From Chitinophaga pinensis (GTDB taxonomy: Bacteria > Bacteroidota > Bacteroidia > UKL13-3), in contig CALPIR020000011.1 of the NCBI GenBank assembly GCA_943323675.2, positions 1 to 21,553 on the forward strand: 21,553 nt of DNA, written 5' to 3'. Made by a program: the position numbers and the translations under genes. Shown here piece after piece: positions 7,592 through 17,600 of the stretch. Below the pieces are notes generated by a model, which was not told where the DNA came from, ran no database searches, and was given only the letters and a program-made list of their open reading frames with translations. Every line of letters begins with the position of its first letter. Positions within the stretch are counted from its first letter, which is position 1.

Positions 7592-8328
7592 TGAGCGATA
7601 ATAATTTTGCAATCAGGCTAACAGATGTAGATGTTTGTTTTTATATAAGAGAAACTGGTGCAGTATCTTTTAAAGAATTACTGTTTAGTTTGGGTAAGAG
7701 ACCTTTTTTAGATAAAAAATTTGTACTGCGTAACATTAACCTTGAAATACAACATGGCGAGTGTATTGCGCTGTTGGGTAAAAATGGCTCTGGGAAAAGT
7801 ACCCTATTAAGGGTGTTATCTGGCATTATAGAACCCGAAAAAGGTAGGGTAGAAGTTAATGGAATAGTTGCCCCATTATTGAGTTTAGGTGTTGGCTTGG
7901 AATATGAAATGACAGGCCTAGAAAATGTAAACTTACTTTGTGCTTTAATGGGCATGTCGCAGGCTGAAATAAAAAAGTATACTCCCGAAATTATTGAGTT
8001 TTCTGAGTTAGGCGAAGCTATTAATTGGCAAGTTAAACGTTACAGTACAGGCATGACTACTCGCCTCGCTTTTAGCATTGCTATCGTAAAACAACCTGAT
8101 ATTTTATTGATAGATGAAGTGTTATCAGTTGGTGATGTGGGTTTTCAAAAGAAATGTTTGAGAAAAGTTGAAGAAATTAAGGCGAAGGGTGCTACCATAG
8201 TTTTTGTTTCTCATAACTTTAATGAAGTTAAAAGCATGTGCAGCAAAGGCGTATTGGTGAACAATGGAACTATTGATTTTATTGGCGATATTGAAGAAGT
8301 TGGTGAACGATATTCAAAATTATTTTAG
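7588..8328 (+). CDS. ABC-2 type polysaccharide exporter, ATP-binding subunit (Wzt-like)
   Basis: This 246-residue protein is the nucleotide-binding half of the exporter encoded just upstream. Walker A is GKNGSGKST (64-72). The signature region reads RYSTGMTTRLAFSIAI (151-166), the YSTGM form usual in polysaccharide exporters rather than LSGGQ. Walker B is ILLIDE (172-177), with a following SVGD loop and switch His209 in FVSHN. The protein ends soon after the ATPase domain, so it lacks the extra C-terminal carbohydrate-binding domain found in some Wzt proteins that read a terminal sugar modification. By family knowledge, exporters without that domain do not depend on such a capped end. Two Met codons stand at the start (7588 and 7591); the first gives the ATGA overlap with the permease stop. 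Confidence 0.93.
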   Translation: MMSDNNFAIRLTDVDVCFYIRETGAVSFKELLFSLGKRPFLDKKFVLRNINLEIQHGECIALLGKNGSGKSTLLRVLSGIIEPEKGRVEVNGIVAPLLSLGVGLEYEMTGLENVNLLCALMGMSQAEIKKYTPEIIEFSELGEAINWQVKRYSTGMTTRLAFSIAIVKQPDILLIDEVLSVGDVGFQKKCLRKVEEIKAKGATIVFVSHNFNEVKSMCSKGVLVNNGTIDFIGDIEEVGERYSKLF

Positions 8329-8336
8329 CGTATCAA

Positions 8337-10292
8337 ATGGTAAAAAAGAACATACTGCCTAAAAATAGTTTACAGAGGGCCGAATACTCGGCCTTACTAA
8401 ATACGGTAAAAAATTATGAAGAGCGCATCAAGGAAATTGAAAGCAGTTCTTATTGGAAAATGTATTTGTTTCTTACTAAAACAAAGTTAATTCTAACCAG
8501 TGACAGTTATCTTAAAGATTCCCGTTGGCCTTTTATTCAACGACTTTTTTTCCTGTTTTCAAAGCCAGGTTTGTTATTAATTTATAAGTTTTTTAAGCAA
8601 TTGTTTTCCATAATTATTGGTGCAATCAATTATGTGCTTAGCATTAAAAAGGATGATGATCAAACAGGTTATAAAGCGTTTAAGCAAAAACGTTTCCCTC
8701 GTGAGGTTGATCTAGAAGCTATGGCGCAAAATATTGTTAATTTTAAACAGCAGCCTCATCTGCAATTGTTTGTTAATGTTACTGACGAAAGCATACCATT
8801 CCTCAATCAATTTTTAAATGCCCTTCAAAAACAAGTATATCAGTATTATTTCGTAAGTTTTATAATTGATAACGAGTCGGATAGGGTGAGCTTTGTGCTA
8901 AAAAAAATCATTGAAAATGATTACCGTTATGCTATTATTGATAGTGCAGATAAGCCAGAGTTGATTTGTGATTATGCCTTGTTTACGACCTTAAATTGCA
9001 TTTTACGTGAAGATTGTTTGTACGAGTTTGTTAATGAAATTAATAAATCAGGAGATCCGAATTTTATTTATTCCGACAATGATTTTTTTGATGCATTAGT
9101 TCCTTACGACACCATAACACCTTATTTTAAACCTGATTGGAGTCCGCATACAATCTTGTCTCGCAATTATATTGGTAATTTGTTTTTGGTGAATAAAAGT
9201 ACTTATAACAAAGTTCCAGTAGAACTAACGGCAAATTTCTATGGGTTGATATTAAATTTTACACAAAATAATCCAAAGATTAAGCACATTTCAAAAGTAC
9301 TTTATCACGAGCACAAAGAGGAAGTTACTATTGACAAAATACATCAGAATCACATTACACTAAATCAGTTTTTAAATCATCAATATCAAGGTGCATATGC
9401 ACGTGTTTCTGATGCTTCATTTGGTTGTTTTGAACCTGTTTTTAAAATAGATAATACCCCTTTGGTATCAATCATTATTCCATCTAAAAACAAATCAGAT
9501 ATCTTAGATGCTTGTATTCAATCAATAACCTCCTTTTCTACCTACACTAACTTTGAAATTATAATTATTGACAATGGAAGTTCAGAGAAAAGTTTTTTTA
9601 GTTCAGTAGCACAATGGGAGTATAATTATCCTGGTGTAATTAAAAGCTACCGTATGGATATACCATTCAACTATTCTGTGCTTAATAACAATGCTGCACA
9701 ATTTGCTAAAGGAGATTACCTTTTGTTTTTAAATAACGATACGCAACTTATATCAGAAAATTTAATTGAAGAGCTAATTAAAATTGCACAACTAGATAAT
9801 GTTGGTGCTGTTGGACCTAAGTTGCTTTACCCCAATAATACCATACAACATGCTGGGATAGTTTTATCGCTTGATGAGACGGGTTCGCATATTTATTCGG
9901 GTGCTCATAAAGACACTGCAGGTTATTTTAATAACGTAAATTGTTTAACCAATTATAGTGCTATTACTGGAGCTTGTATGATGATCAAAAGAGATCGTTT
10001 TATTCAAGTTGGCGGTTTTGATGAGCACCTTGCAGTTGATTGCAATGACTTGGAGTTATGCTGTAAATTAATGAGTACTGGGTATAATAACGTTTACCTT
10101 CCTTGGGTTAAAATGTACCATCACGAGTGCTTAACTCGTGGTAATCCAATTATTAGTAGTCAGTCAATGGCCAAACAATCTTCAGAGAAGCAATACTTTA
10201 AACATAAATGGGATGTGCTCATAAAAAACGATCCATTTTATAGTAAAAACCTTACCAAAGTTTCTAAGTATTTCGAAATAAATAACGCATAA
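8337..10292 (+). CDS. Two-domain family 2 glycosyltransferase (second domain clearly GT2)
   Basis: A 651-residue protein starting eight bases after the ATPase gene. Residues 15-55 form a coiled-coil-like helix ending SSYWKMYLFLTKTK, a lead-in often seen in large surface-glycan transferases, followed by a hydrophobic stretch (about 67-102) that may attach it to the membrane. Residues 140-330 resemble a first GT2 half (NFIYSDNDFFDALVPYD and YFKPDWSPHTILSRNYIG), but the N-terminal nucleotide-binding strand is poorly conserved and the usual SDEDK is SDNDF. Residues 376-600 are a well-formed GT2 domain: LVSIIIPSKNKSDILDACI, IDNGSS (411-416), LFLNNDTQ (463-470, the metal/nucleotide loop), GACMMIKRDRF, VGGFDEHL and a final YHHECLTRG. 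It probably adds one or more sugars to the glycan exported by the neighbouring ABC system. Donor and linkage are unknown. Confidence 0.87.
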   Translation: MVKKNILPKNSLQRAEYSALLNTVKNYEERIKEIESSSYWKMYLFLTKTKLILTSDSYLKDSRWPFIQRLFFLFSKPGLLLIYKFFKQLFSIIIGAINYVLSIKKDDDQTGYKAFKQKRFPREVDLEAMAQNIVNFKQQPHLQLFVNVTDESIPFLNQFLNALQKQVYQYYFVSFIIDNESDRVSFVLKKIIENDYRYAIIDSADKPELICDYALFTTLNCILREDCLYEFVNEINKSGDPNFIYSDNDFFDALVPYDTITPYFKPDWSPHTILSRNYIGNLFLVNKSTYNKVPVELTANFYGLILNFTQNNPKIKHISKVLYHEHKEEVTIDKIHQNHITLNQFLNHQYQGAYARVSDASFGCFEPVFKIDNTPLVSIIIPSKNKSDILDACIQSITSFSTYTNFEIIIIDNGSSEKSFFSSVAQWEYNYPGVIKSYRMDIPFNYSVLNNNAAQFAKGDYLLFLNNDTQLISENLIEELIKIAQLDNVGAVGPKLLYPNNTIQHAGIVLSLDETGSHIYSGAHKDTAGYFNNVNCLTNYSAITGACMMIKRDRFIQVGGFDEHLAVDCNDLELCCKLMSTGYNNVYLPWVKMYHHECLTRGNPIISSQSMAKQSSEKQYFKHKWDVLIKNDPFYSKNLTKVSKYFEINNA

Positions 10293-10293
10293 T

Positions 10294-12405
10294 ATGTTAG
10301 AACAAAATATAGTTTTCAGCTTTATAGTTCCCGTGTTTAATACTGGTAACTTTATTTTCGAAACACTAGACTCGATTAATAACCAGGATTTCGATTTAAA
10401 TAAAATTGAAGTGATTGTTGTTAACGATTGCTCAACTGATGAATTAACCAATACTATTATTAATCAACTATCAGAAGTTGGAATTTATAATAATCTTAAA
10501 ATACAAATCATTCAAAACTCAACCAATAAGTGGCTAGCCGAAGCAAGAAATATTGGCGCAAGGAAAGCTATTGGTAAATATTTGGTTTGTTTAGATAGCG
10601 ATGACACGATTGAAAGTGATTTCTTAAAATTAAGTTTATTAACCTTTGCTGCATATCCAACGGCTTCTTGGGTTTACCCAAGTGTTAGAAAATTTGGGTA
10701 CAAAAACCAAATTGATGAAGCTCCTTTTTATAGTTCCAAGAAATTATTCTTGGAAAATTATCTAGTGGCTGTGTCACCTGTTAAACGTGCGCTTTGGATT
10801 AGCTTAAACGGGCAAAGAACTTTACATTTAGCTAATGGAGTTAAGTTATACGAAGATTGGGACTTTTGGCAACGTGCTATCGGTAAAGGGGCTTATGGTG
10901 TTCCAATTAAAAAAGTGTTGTTTAATTATCGCCAAAACATAAGTTCATTGGTTACAAGAAGCGAGGAAGAAGGAAGCTTATCAAGTTTATTGGCCTATAA
11001 AAAAAATTGGTTTAGTTTATTTGGAATTAAAAAATCCCAGCGTGCGTTTCAACATGTTAACGATATGCATACTGTTAATAGATCTTTCATTAATAGCGTA
11101 TTTAAGAAAATATCACAGCTAACCATTAAACGTACTTTTGCTAATACAAAACCAAAGGATATACTGTTTTACTTATTTTGGACATCTAAGTTTATTGAGC
11201 AGAAAATGAATCCAAAAGTAAAGTATACAAAAGCACATAAAATGGCTGGGTTTATTGAGGGATTTAAATTAGACTTTGACAAGGAATTTCCTGTATGTGT
11301 ACAACCTTCAAACCAAGTGCTTGTTACCCATTTTTGGTGGCATGTGGGTGGTGCCGAAAATATTTTATTAAGTTATATTAAAACGTTACATAACCAAAAT
11401 TTAAAAGTTACTGATGTTGTAATAAATGATTCAAATACATCTGGTGTATTAAAAAATGAATTTGCCAAATACACCAACAGCCAGGTTTCCTTGGAGAATA
11501 TTGCGGATGGTCCGTATCCAATGCTTTTGGCGCTATGGGAAATAATAAAAAACGAGAAGCCAGGAATCATACTTAATATGAGCAATCCGCTTCTATATAT
11601 ATTAAGTCCTCTTATAAAAGAAAAGTTTCCGAATACCATTATTTATGATTTGTTGCATTGCGAAGATTACGATGATAATGGTTGGTTTGAAGCCGCTTAT
11701 CAGTACCAGAAATATATAGATAAACGTATTGTGACCAGTGATTTTTGGAAGGAAGTTTTGGTAAAAAAATACAAAGAACATGCTTCCAAAATTGAGGTCA
11801 TTCATAACATGATCGATTATGATCGTTTTAGTAATACCAACTTTACACGCAAACAATTATTAGACAAATTTGGTATAGATTCTAGTAAAAGAATTATTGG
11901 TTCGTTAGGCCGTTTACAATGGCAAAAACGTCCTGATATTTTTGTACGCGTAGCTGAATTAATGCAAAATAACAATAACTATCATTTTGTTATGGCTGGG
12001 GATGGAGACATGTACGAAGAATTAAAAGATAGTATAAACAGACTTTCAAATCTTACCTATGTTGGAGCAACTAAAAACCCAGAAAATGTGTATCCGATGT
12101 TTGATGTGGCCGTTTTTCCAAGCAAATACGAAGGTTACCCGCTTGTGGGTATAGAGTGTGCTTATGTTGGTTTACCCATAATTGCTGCTAACATTGTTGG
12201 TTTCCGCGAGCAAATTGAAAATGGAAATATTGGTTTGTTGTATGATATTAAAGGTGACGAGGAAGATGCAGATAGCATCAAACATATACTATTACACGAG
12301 TATGAAAATTTAATATCCTTGGGTAAAAATGGACCTGCATTTGTAAATAAATACCACAACCGCGAATTAATAAAAGCCGATATACAAAAGGTGTTTGGGT
12401 TATGA
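10294..12405 (+). CDS. Bifunctional GT2-GT4 glycosyltransferase fusion
   Basis: A 703-residue protein whose ATG follows the previous stop by one base. The first ~230 residues are a GT2 (GT-A) domain: FSFIVPVFNTGNFIFETLDS, VVNDCSTD (42-49), RNIGARKAIGKYLVCLDSDD with the metal-binding DSDD at 101-104, and YEDWDFW (186-192) in the catalytic-base region. From about 340 to the end is a GT4 (GT-B) domain: THFWWHVGGAEN (345-356), GSLGRLQWQKRPDIF (536-550, donor-phosphate Arg and Lys), AGDGDMYEEL, and the EX7E motif with Glu613 and Glu621 (KYEGYPLVGIECA). The link (230-335) is basic and helical. Two active domains in one chain suggest two successive sugar additions, perhaps an alternating repeat. It closes the tightly packed operon begun at 6824. 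Sugar specificity cannot be read from sequence. Confidence 0.92.
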   Translation: MLEQNIVFSFIVPVFNTGNFIFETLDSINNQDFDLNKIEVIVVNDCSTDELTNTIINQLSEVGIYNNLKIQIIQNSTNKWLAEARNIGARKAIGKYLVCLDSDDTIESDFLKLSLLTFAAYPTASWVYPSVRKFGYKNQIDEAPFYSSKKLFLENYLVAVSPVKRALWISLNGQRTLHLANGVKLYEDWDFWQRAIGKGAYGVPIKKVLFNYRQNISSLVTRSEEEGSLSSLLAYKKNWFSLFGIKKSQRAFQHVNDMHTVNRSFINSVFKKISQLTIKRTFANTKPKDILFYLFWTSKFIEQKMNPKVKYTKAHKMAGFIEGFKLDFDKEFPVCVQPSNQVLVTHFWWHVGGAENILLSYIKTLHNQNLKVTDVVINDSNTSGVLKNEFAKYTNSQVSLENIADGPYPMLLALWEIIKNEKPGIILNMSNPLLYILSPLIKEKFPNTIIYDLLHCEDYDDNGWFEAAYQYQKYIDKRIVTSDFWKEVLVKKYKEHASKIEVIHNMIDYDRFSNTNFTRKQLLDKFGIDSSKRIIGSLGRLQWQKRPDIFVRVAELMQNNNNYHFVMAGDGDMYEELKDSINRLSNLTYVGATKNPENVYPMFDVAVFPSKYEGYPLVGIECAYVGLPIIAANIVGFREQIENGNIGLLYDIKGDEEDADSIKHILLHEYENLISLGKNGPAFVNKYHNRELIKADIQKVFGL

Positions 12406-12512
12406 TTGATAAGGTAGATTCGGCATCGTATTTGTCGTTTTACAGAATTCGTTCTACATCAAATAATAGTTGTTTGTTCGGCATCATGTACTTTAGATAA
12501 CAATATGTAAAA

Positions 12513-14399
12513 ATGCGTTATACGTTAGTCACCTTTTGTTTTTTGCTTTTATTTTGTTCGTATAATAACGCTCAAACAACACTTGATATACCTCAGTTAA
12601 TACCTTTTAAACAAAAGGGAAATTTCGGCTTTAAAACACAAAAAAATCAAATTGTTATTGCTCCTGTATATAAAAATGTTGGACTATTTGTAAATGGGAA
12701 AGCCATTGTGTCTAAGCAAATAAATGGTAAAAGACTAACAGGTGTTATTGATAATACAGGACGTGAAGTTGTGCCCATTAAGTACAGATTGATGTATGGC
12801 ATATTTAATGATGGAAGAGGATTCACTGCCAATGGTTTTATTGCGCCAGACGCTTGTTATACAATTATTCTTGATGACGAGAAATATACCAACAATATGG
12901 GTGTTTTGGATAGGAACGGGGATGTGGTTTTGGAGCCAGATTATTTATATATACAACCCAGTTTTAATGATAGCCTAGGACTAATTTTTGAGGTAAGAAA
13001 ACGCATTGAGTCTGACGAAAAAACAGCTATTTATAACTCGTTAGGAAAATGTATATTTCCATTTAGTAAGGACAATGTCTTAAGTGATTGGGAAAATCAA
13101 ATTCGTGGAAGTTCAAAAAAACCAGAGCCATCAAAAGAAGAAATTCTAAAAGCAGATACTTCCCATTCATATATTTATGTAAAGGGTTTGGATTTGCATG
13201 GTTTTCCTTTATCACATGCCATTGTAAAGGATAAAAAAACTGCTCGATACGGGGTTTATAACCTGGCAACTAAAAAGTATATATTACCATATAATTATAG
13301 TTATATAAGTGTACTGGGCAATGCACATATAATATGTGCCTCACCCAATAAAAAAGTTAAAAAAACAGTTTACAATAAAACCTTTCAACTTATAGATAGC
13401 CTTGATCAAAAAAGTGAATTCACCTTTTTCTGGGGTAGTCAGTTTTCGTATACCAATTCTGGTGTAATATACAGTGGTAATTACAAACCATTGAATAAAA
13501 TCGGTAATCAACGTTCAAGACAGAAACACTTTCCAAAACTTGGGTTAATGTTAATTATTGACTATAACCTGAATACCGCTTGTGTTTTTGATACACTGGG
13601 TAACATAGTTTTTGAAACACCATTAGCATCTAAATATTTGTATAATGACCCTGCTTTTGATGATGATGTAGAAGATAAACTAGAACAGGCGGAGACTTTA
13701 GATACCATAATAAAATATTTTCGCATTGGGTTTGCTCCTCTTTCCGAATATGCCTCTTCAAATAAATTTCGTACTTCGGCTGATGGACAAATTTATTATG
13801 GCCGTTTTGGAGGTAAACTCGTGGCAATGCCAGTAAAGGATGTTGAACGATTTCCCATGATTAAAAGAGACGGGATTAAACTTGTTTTCGAATTTATAAA
13901 TGGCAAGCAAATAACTTTACCAGAGAATCTTCGATATTTATTGCTCTATGGAACCGACTCTATGTATGTCGCTAAACATATTACTTCTAAAGAGTTTTAT
14001 CAGGTTGATATAGCGGGGAATCTTCGATTACTTAAGGATAGTGAGCGCTTAGCACTAATTGCACGCATAAACGAGGCTGTAAAGCCAGTGGTTAATAATT
14101 GTTTTTCATGCACTTTTCAAAAACCGATTACGCTTAATCAAAACTGGATATGGGAGTATCAGGCATTTTCTTCTGATGAGTTAAGTATACCACTTCCAAT
14201 CTTGGTTCCACAGGCAGGTCCAGCTTCTGCTAAAATAGATTTATCAACTGGCCAAAACTTTTTCTTTCATCGAACAACACTTCAGGTATACGGTATTTAT
14301 AAAAAGCATAAAAGAATTGGTCCAACTCCATATTACAATTTATTTAGGATAAACCGTAAAAATGGTGACTTAAAAAATTACCAAGTAAAAGCGTTTTAA
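12513..14399 (+). CDS. Secreted WG-repeat-containing protein
   Basis: A 628-residue protein with a signal peptide (MRYTLVTFCFLLLFCSYNNA, cleavage probably after residue 20; Phe before Cys15 argues against a lipobox). The N-terminal half carries degenerate WG-type beta repeats: GNFGFKTQKNQIVIAPVYKN (36-55), LTGVIDNTGREVVPIKY (75-91), NNMGVLDRNGDVVLEPDY (127-144) and RYGVYNLATKKYILPYNY (245-262). Each has the G[FV]hD..G..hhPh.Y pattern of this family. The C-terminal half is not recognised, apart from an NCFSC cysteine pair. No T9SS sorting domain is seen, so it is likely periplasmic or on the inner face of the outer membrane. WG repeats are thought to bind partners, but no enzymatic role is known. 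The gap of 107 bases from the glycosyltransferase operon has no terminator, so it could be a trailing operon member or a separate unit. Confidence 0.8.
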   Translation: MRYTLVTFCFLLLFCSYNNAQTTLDIPQLIPFKQKGNFGFKTQKNQIVIAPVYKNVGLFVNGKAIVSKQINGKRLTGVIDNTGREVVPIKYRLMYGIFNDGRGFTANGFIAPDACYTIILDDEKYTNNMGVLDRNGDVVLEPDYLYIQPSFNDSLGLIFEVRKRIESDEKTAIYNSLGKCIFPFSKDNVLSDWENQIRGSSKKPEPSKEEILKADTSHSYIYVKGLDLHGFPLSHAIVKDKKTARYGVYNLATKKYILPYNYSYISVLGNAHIICASPNKKVKKTVYNKTFQLIDSLDQKSEFTFFWGSQFSYTNSGVIYSGNYKPLNKIGNQRSRQKHFPKLGLMLIIDYNLNTACVFDTLGNIVFETPLASKYLYNDPAFDDDVEDKLEQAETLDTIIKYFRIGFAPLSEYASSNKFRTSADGQIYYGRFGGKLVAMPVKDVERFPMIKRDGIKLVFEFINGKQITLPENLRYLLLYGTDSMYVAKHITSKEFYQVDIAGNLRLLKDSERLALIARINEAVKPVVNNCFSCTFQKPITLNQNWIWEYQAFSSDELSIPLPILVPQAGPASAKIDLSTGQNFFFHRTTLQVYGIYKKHKRIGPTPYYNLFRINRKNGDLKNYQVKAF

Positions 14400-14674
14400 C
14401 TTTCAAATAACTTTTATCCATCATACCTACATCTAACCTCTTTCTGGTATTTGTTCAACCATAAAAATGGTATAATACATTTAAAGAATTCATCTTTTTC
14501 TGTTTTTATTTAGCTAATTAATGCATAAAAAACAAAGCTGTGTGCATATATCTATTGGCTTTTAAAGCCATGGGATTTAACTTTATTAATTGGGAATGAA
14601 TATCCTAATAAACTGATTATGCAAATATTGTGAGTATAAATGCTATATATTTGATTAAACTAAAAATTGCAACT
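14400..14674. other. Intergenic region with weak inverted repeat and -7-like element
   Basis: No gene was found here. TGGCTTTTAAAGCCA (14556-14570) is a short hairpin without a following T tract, so termination after the WG gene is not demonstrated. TATATTTG (14646-14653) matches the -7 element TAnnTTTG, but no TTTG stands at the right distance upstream. If used, it would start the transcript about 15-18 bases before the ATG at 14675. Confidence 0.4.
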
Positions 14675-17600
14675 ATGCGTAAAATACACTACTTATCGCT
14701 ATTGGGCATGTTATTGTTATCGTTACCTGTTTTTTCGCAACATAACCTACCTTATCAACCTACAAACATTATTGGGAATTTAAACCGTTCGCAAATTAGT
14801 TGGGCTTCAAGCAATGGATTGGGCAAAACAACTAGCTGTAGTTACGATACTGTTAATTACACATTCAATAAGGCCACAACTTTACAAGCTATTTCTATGA
14901 ACAGCACAACGGCAAGTGCTTTTGCTCAGTGGTACTCTGCTCCTCAGGCATTGTCGGTAAGTGGGTTCGAGTTCTATGCTTGGCAATCGGCAAATATTGC
15001 AGCAACAGTTAGTGTTACTTGCCGAATTTATAATGCCAGCCCCATTGATTCTACGCCAACAGGATTACCCCTCGCTTCGGTAAGTGTTCCAGTTGATTCA
15101 ACTTTTGGAGGTGGACAACTAACTAGATTAAGGAAATTGGCTATTTTTCCGAGTCCTGTAAACGTTACAGGGCCTTATGTAATAATTATAGAGAATTCCA
15201 CAACTACTCCTGTTTCTGTTGTGTCCAATAATTGGTCTGCAACACCGCCAAATGGCCGCACAGAGTGGTTAAGTTCACTGCGCTTCAATAATAATTTTGT
15301 TCGTTCTTACAATGTAAATGTTGGCGGCATTCCTTTTAATGCCGATTTTATCATGCAACCCTTTGTTTCAGCAACAATAACCGCTGATTTTGTTCCTTCA
15401 ACACTTTGCAACACAGGACTAGGAGATACCATAACATTCAACAATACCTCATCTCCAATTAATCTTGATAGAATGTACAGTGTTCGGGCGTTTCAAAATA
15501 TCCCTCAATTTGGTTTTATGTGGAATTATGGTGATCATATGGGTTACTTTTATAATGTTAATGGAACCCGTAATTATACAAATAGAACACAGTATACAGT
15601 TACATTAATTGATACATTAATTGGTTGGACTAGGGGATGCAGTGATACCAAACAGAAAGTAATTTTTGAAGCGCCACTTCCTGCTGTTGTTTCCAGCAAT
15701 ACACCAATTTGTATTGGTTCAACGTTACTACTTACATGCGATTCTGTTGCAAATGCAAGTGGTTATTATTGGACTGGTCCCAACGGATTTACGTCTAATC
15801 AACGTAACCCTAACATTACCAATATTGGATTAATAAATCAAGGCAATTACAATTGTGTTGTGATCATGGGTCAGTGCACGTCTGCTGTATCTACTACCAT
15901 TGTTAATGTAATAAATACGCCTACCGCATCAAACAACGGACCTTTGTGTGCTGGTCAACAGCTAGTATTAAACGTTAACAACATACAAGGAGCCGCATAT
16001 AATTGGGTTGGTCCAAACGGTTTTTCATCATCAAGCATTAACCCCAGCAGAAATAATATGACTGTATCTGATTCGGGTATTTATAGTGTTACCATTACGG
16101 CACCAGGTTGCGGAATAATTGGTCCATTTCAAACCAATGTTCAAGTTAAAGCACTTCCGCAAGCACCAACGGTTAGTTCTAATACCCCTATTTGTGTAGG
16201 CGATAATTTACAATTAAGCGCATCTTCAATTGTTGGTGCAACATATAGTTGGATTGGTCCAAATGGATTTTCATCGGCTCAACAAAACCCAGTTCGAATA
16301 AATTCATCATTGCTTTTTGCTGGCACTTATTCTGTTTCTGTATCGTTAAATGGTTGTACTTCTTCACCCGTAAATGCAAGTGTAATTGTAAACCCTATTC
16401 CTGCAACACCTAATGTTTCATCAAATGCACCTTTGTGTGTTGGACAAACTTTAAGTTTAACAGCCACTCCCGTTAATAATGCTACATATCTATGGAGTGG
16501 ACCTGCAAATTTTAGTTCAAATGTGCAAAATCCTACAAGGGATAGTGTGTTACTTTTTTATTCTGGAAATTACAGTGTGGTAGCATCTGTAAATGGATGT
16601 TCATCTTCACCGGGTAGTATAAATGTTCAAATATCAACCAACACACCAACTCCTGTTGTTACTAATAACGGGCCATTGTGTCCTGGTCAAACATTACAAC
16701 TTAACGCAGGTTCTGTTGCAGGTGCAGCATACAGTTGGACAGGACCTAATGGATTTACAGCCAACGTTCAGAATCCAAGTGTTATAAATATAGATTCTTC
16801 AAAAGCGGGTTTATATAGTGTTACTGCAATAACTTCTGGTTGTGCAATTTCTTCTGCAGGTGCTACAACTGTTACCGTTAATAACCTGCCTGCAATGCCA
16901 AATATATCTTCTAATGCACCACTTTGCGATGGAGCTAGTTTACAATTAAATGCAAGTACAATTAATGGAGCCAACTATTTTTGGAATGGGCCTGATGGAT
17001 TTTCATCAACCTTAAAAAATCCTATTATAAGTAACGTTAATGCGAGTAAAGCTGGCCAGTATAGTGTTTATGTATCGGTACAAGGTTGTGGTATTTCAAA
17101 TACAGCTAATTATAATGTTATTGTTAGAAGGATTCCTTCTGCACCAAGTGTTAGCGGAAATGCACCAGTTTGCCTTGGTGATACAATTCGATTTATAGCA
17201 AACGCTGCATCAGCGGGGCCCAATAAATCTTTTGTATGGACAGGACCTAATAATTTTGGTTCTTCTTTAAGCAATCCAGTATTACCTAATGCAAACGCCA
17301 CAAATGCTGGATTATACAGTGTAAGTGTTATTGATTCAGGATGTACATCAGTACAGGCTAGTTATAATGTTTCTCTAAAGGTTATTCCAAGTAGCCCAGT
17401 GGCAACTAACAGTGGAGAGGTTTGCGAAGATGGAAATACACAACTAAATGCAACTACCATTTCTGGTGCAAACTACCGTTGGACTGGTCCAAACGGATAC
17501 ATCAGTTTTCTTCAAAATCCCACCATCAATAAAATTGCTTTACTTCAAGCGGGAACATACAGTGTAGAGGCTATTTTAAATGGCTGCTATTCTAATCCAG

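Noticed and set aside
12419..12490. Nine-base direct repeat TTCGGCATC (12419-12427 and 12477-12485) and a TACTTTAG box before the WG-repeat gene
   Set aside because: The -7 box has a mismatch and no -33 element at the right distance; a pair of nine-base repeats is weak evidence.
14630..14674. In-frame GTG start giving 15 extra residues on the repeat protein
   Set aside because: The signal peptide begins at the ATG at 14675, and a TATATTTG element at 14646-14653 lies between the two codons.
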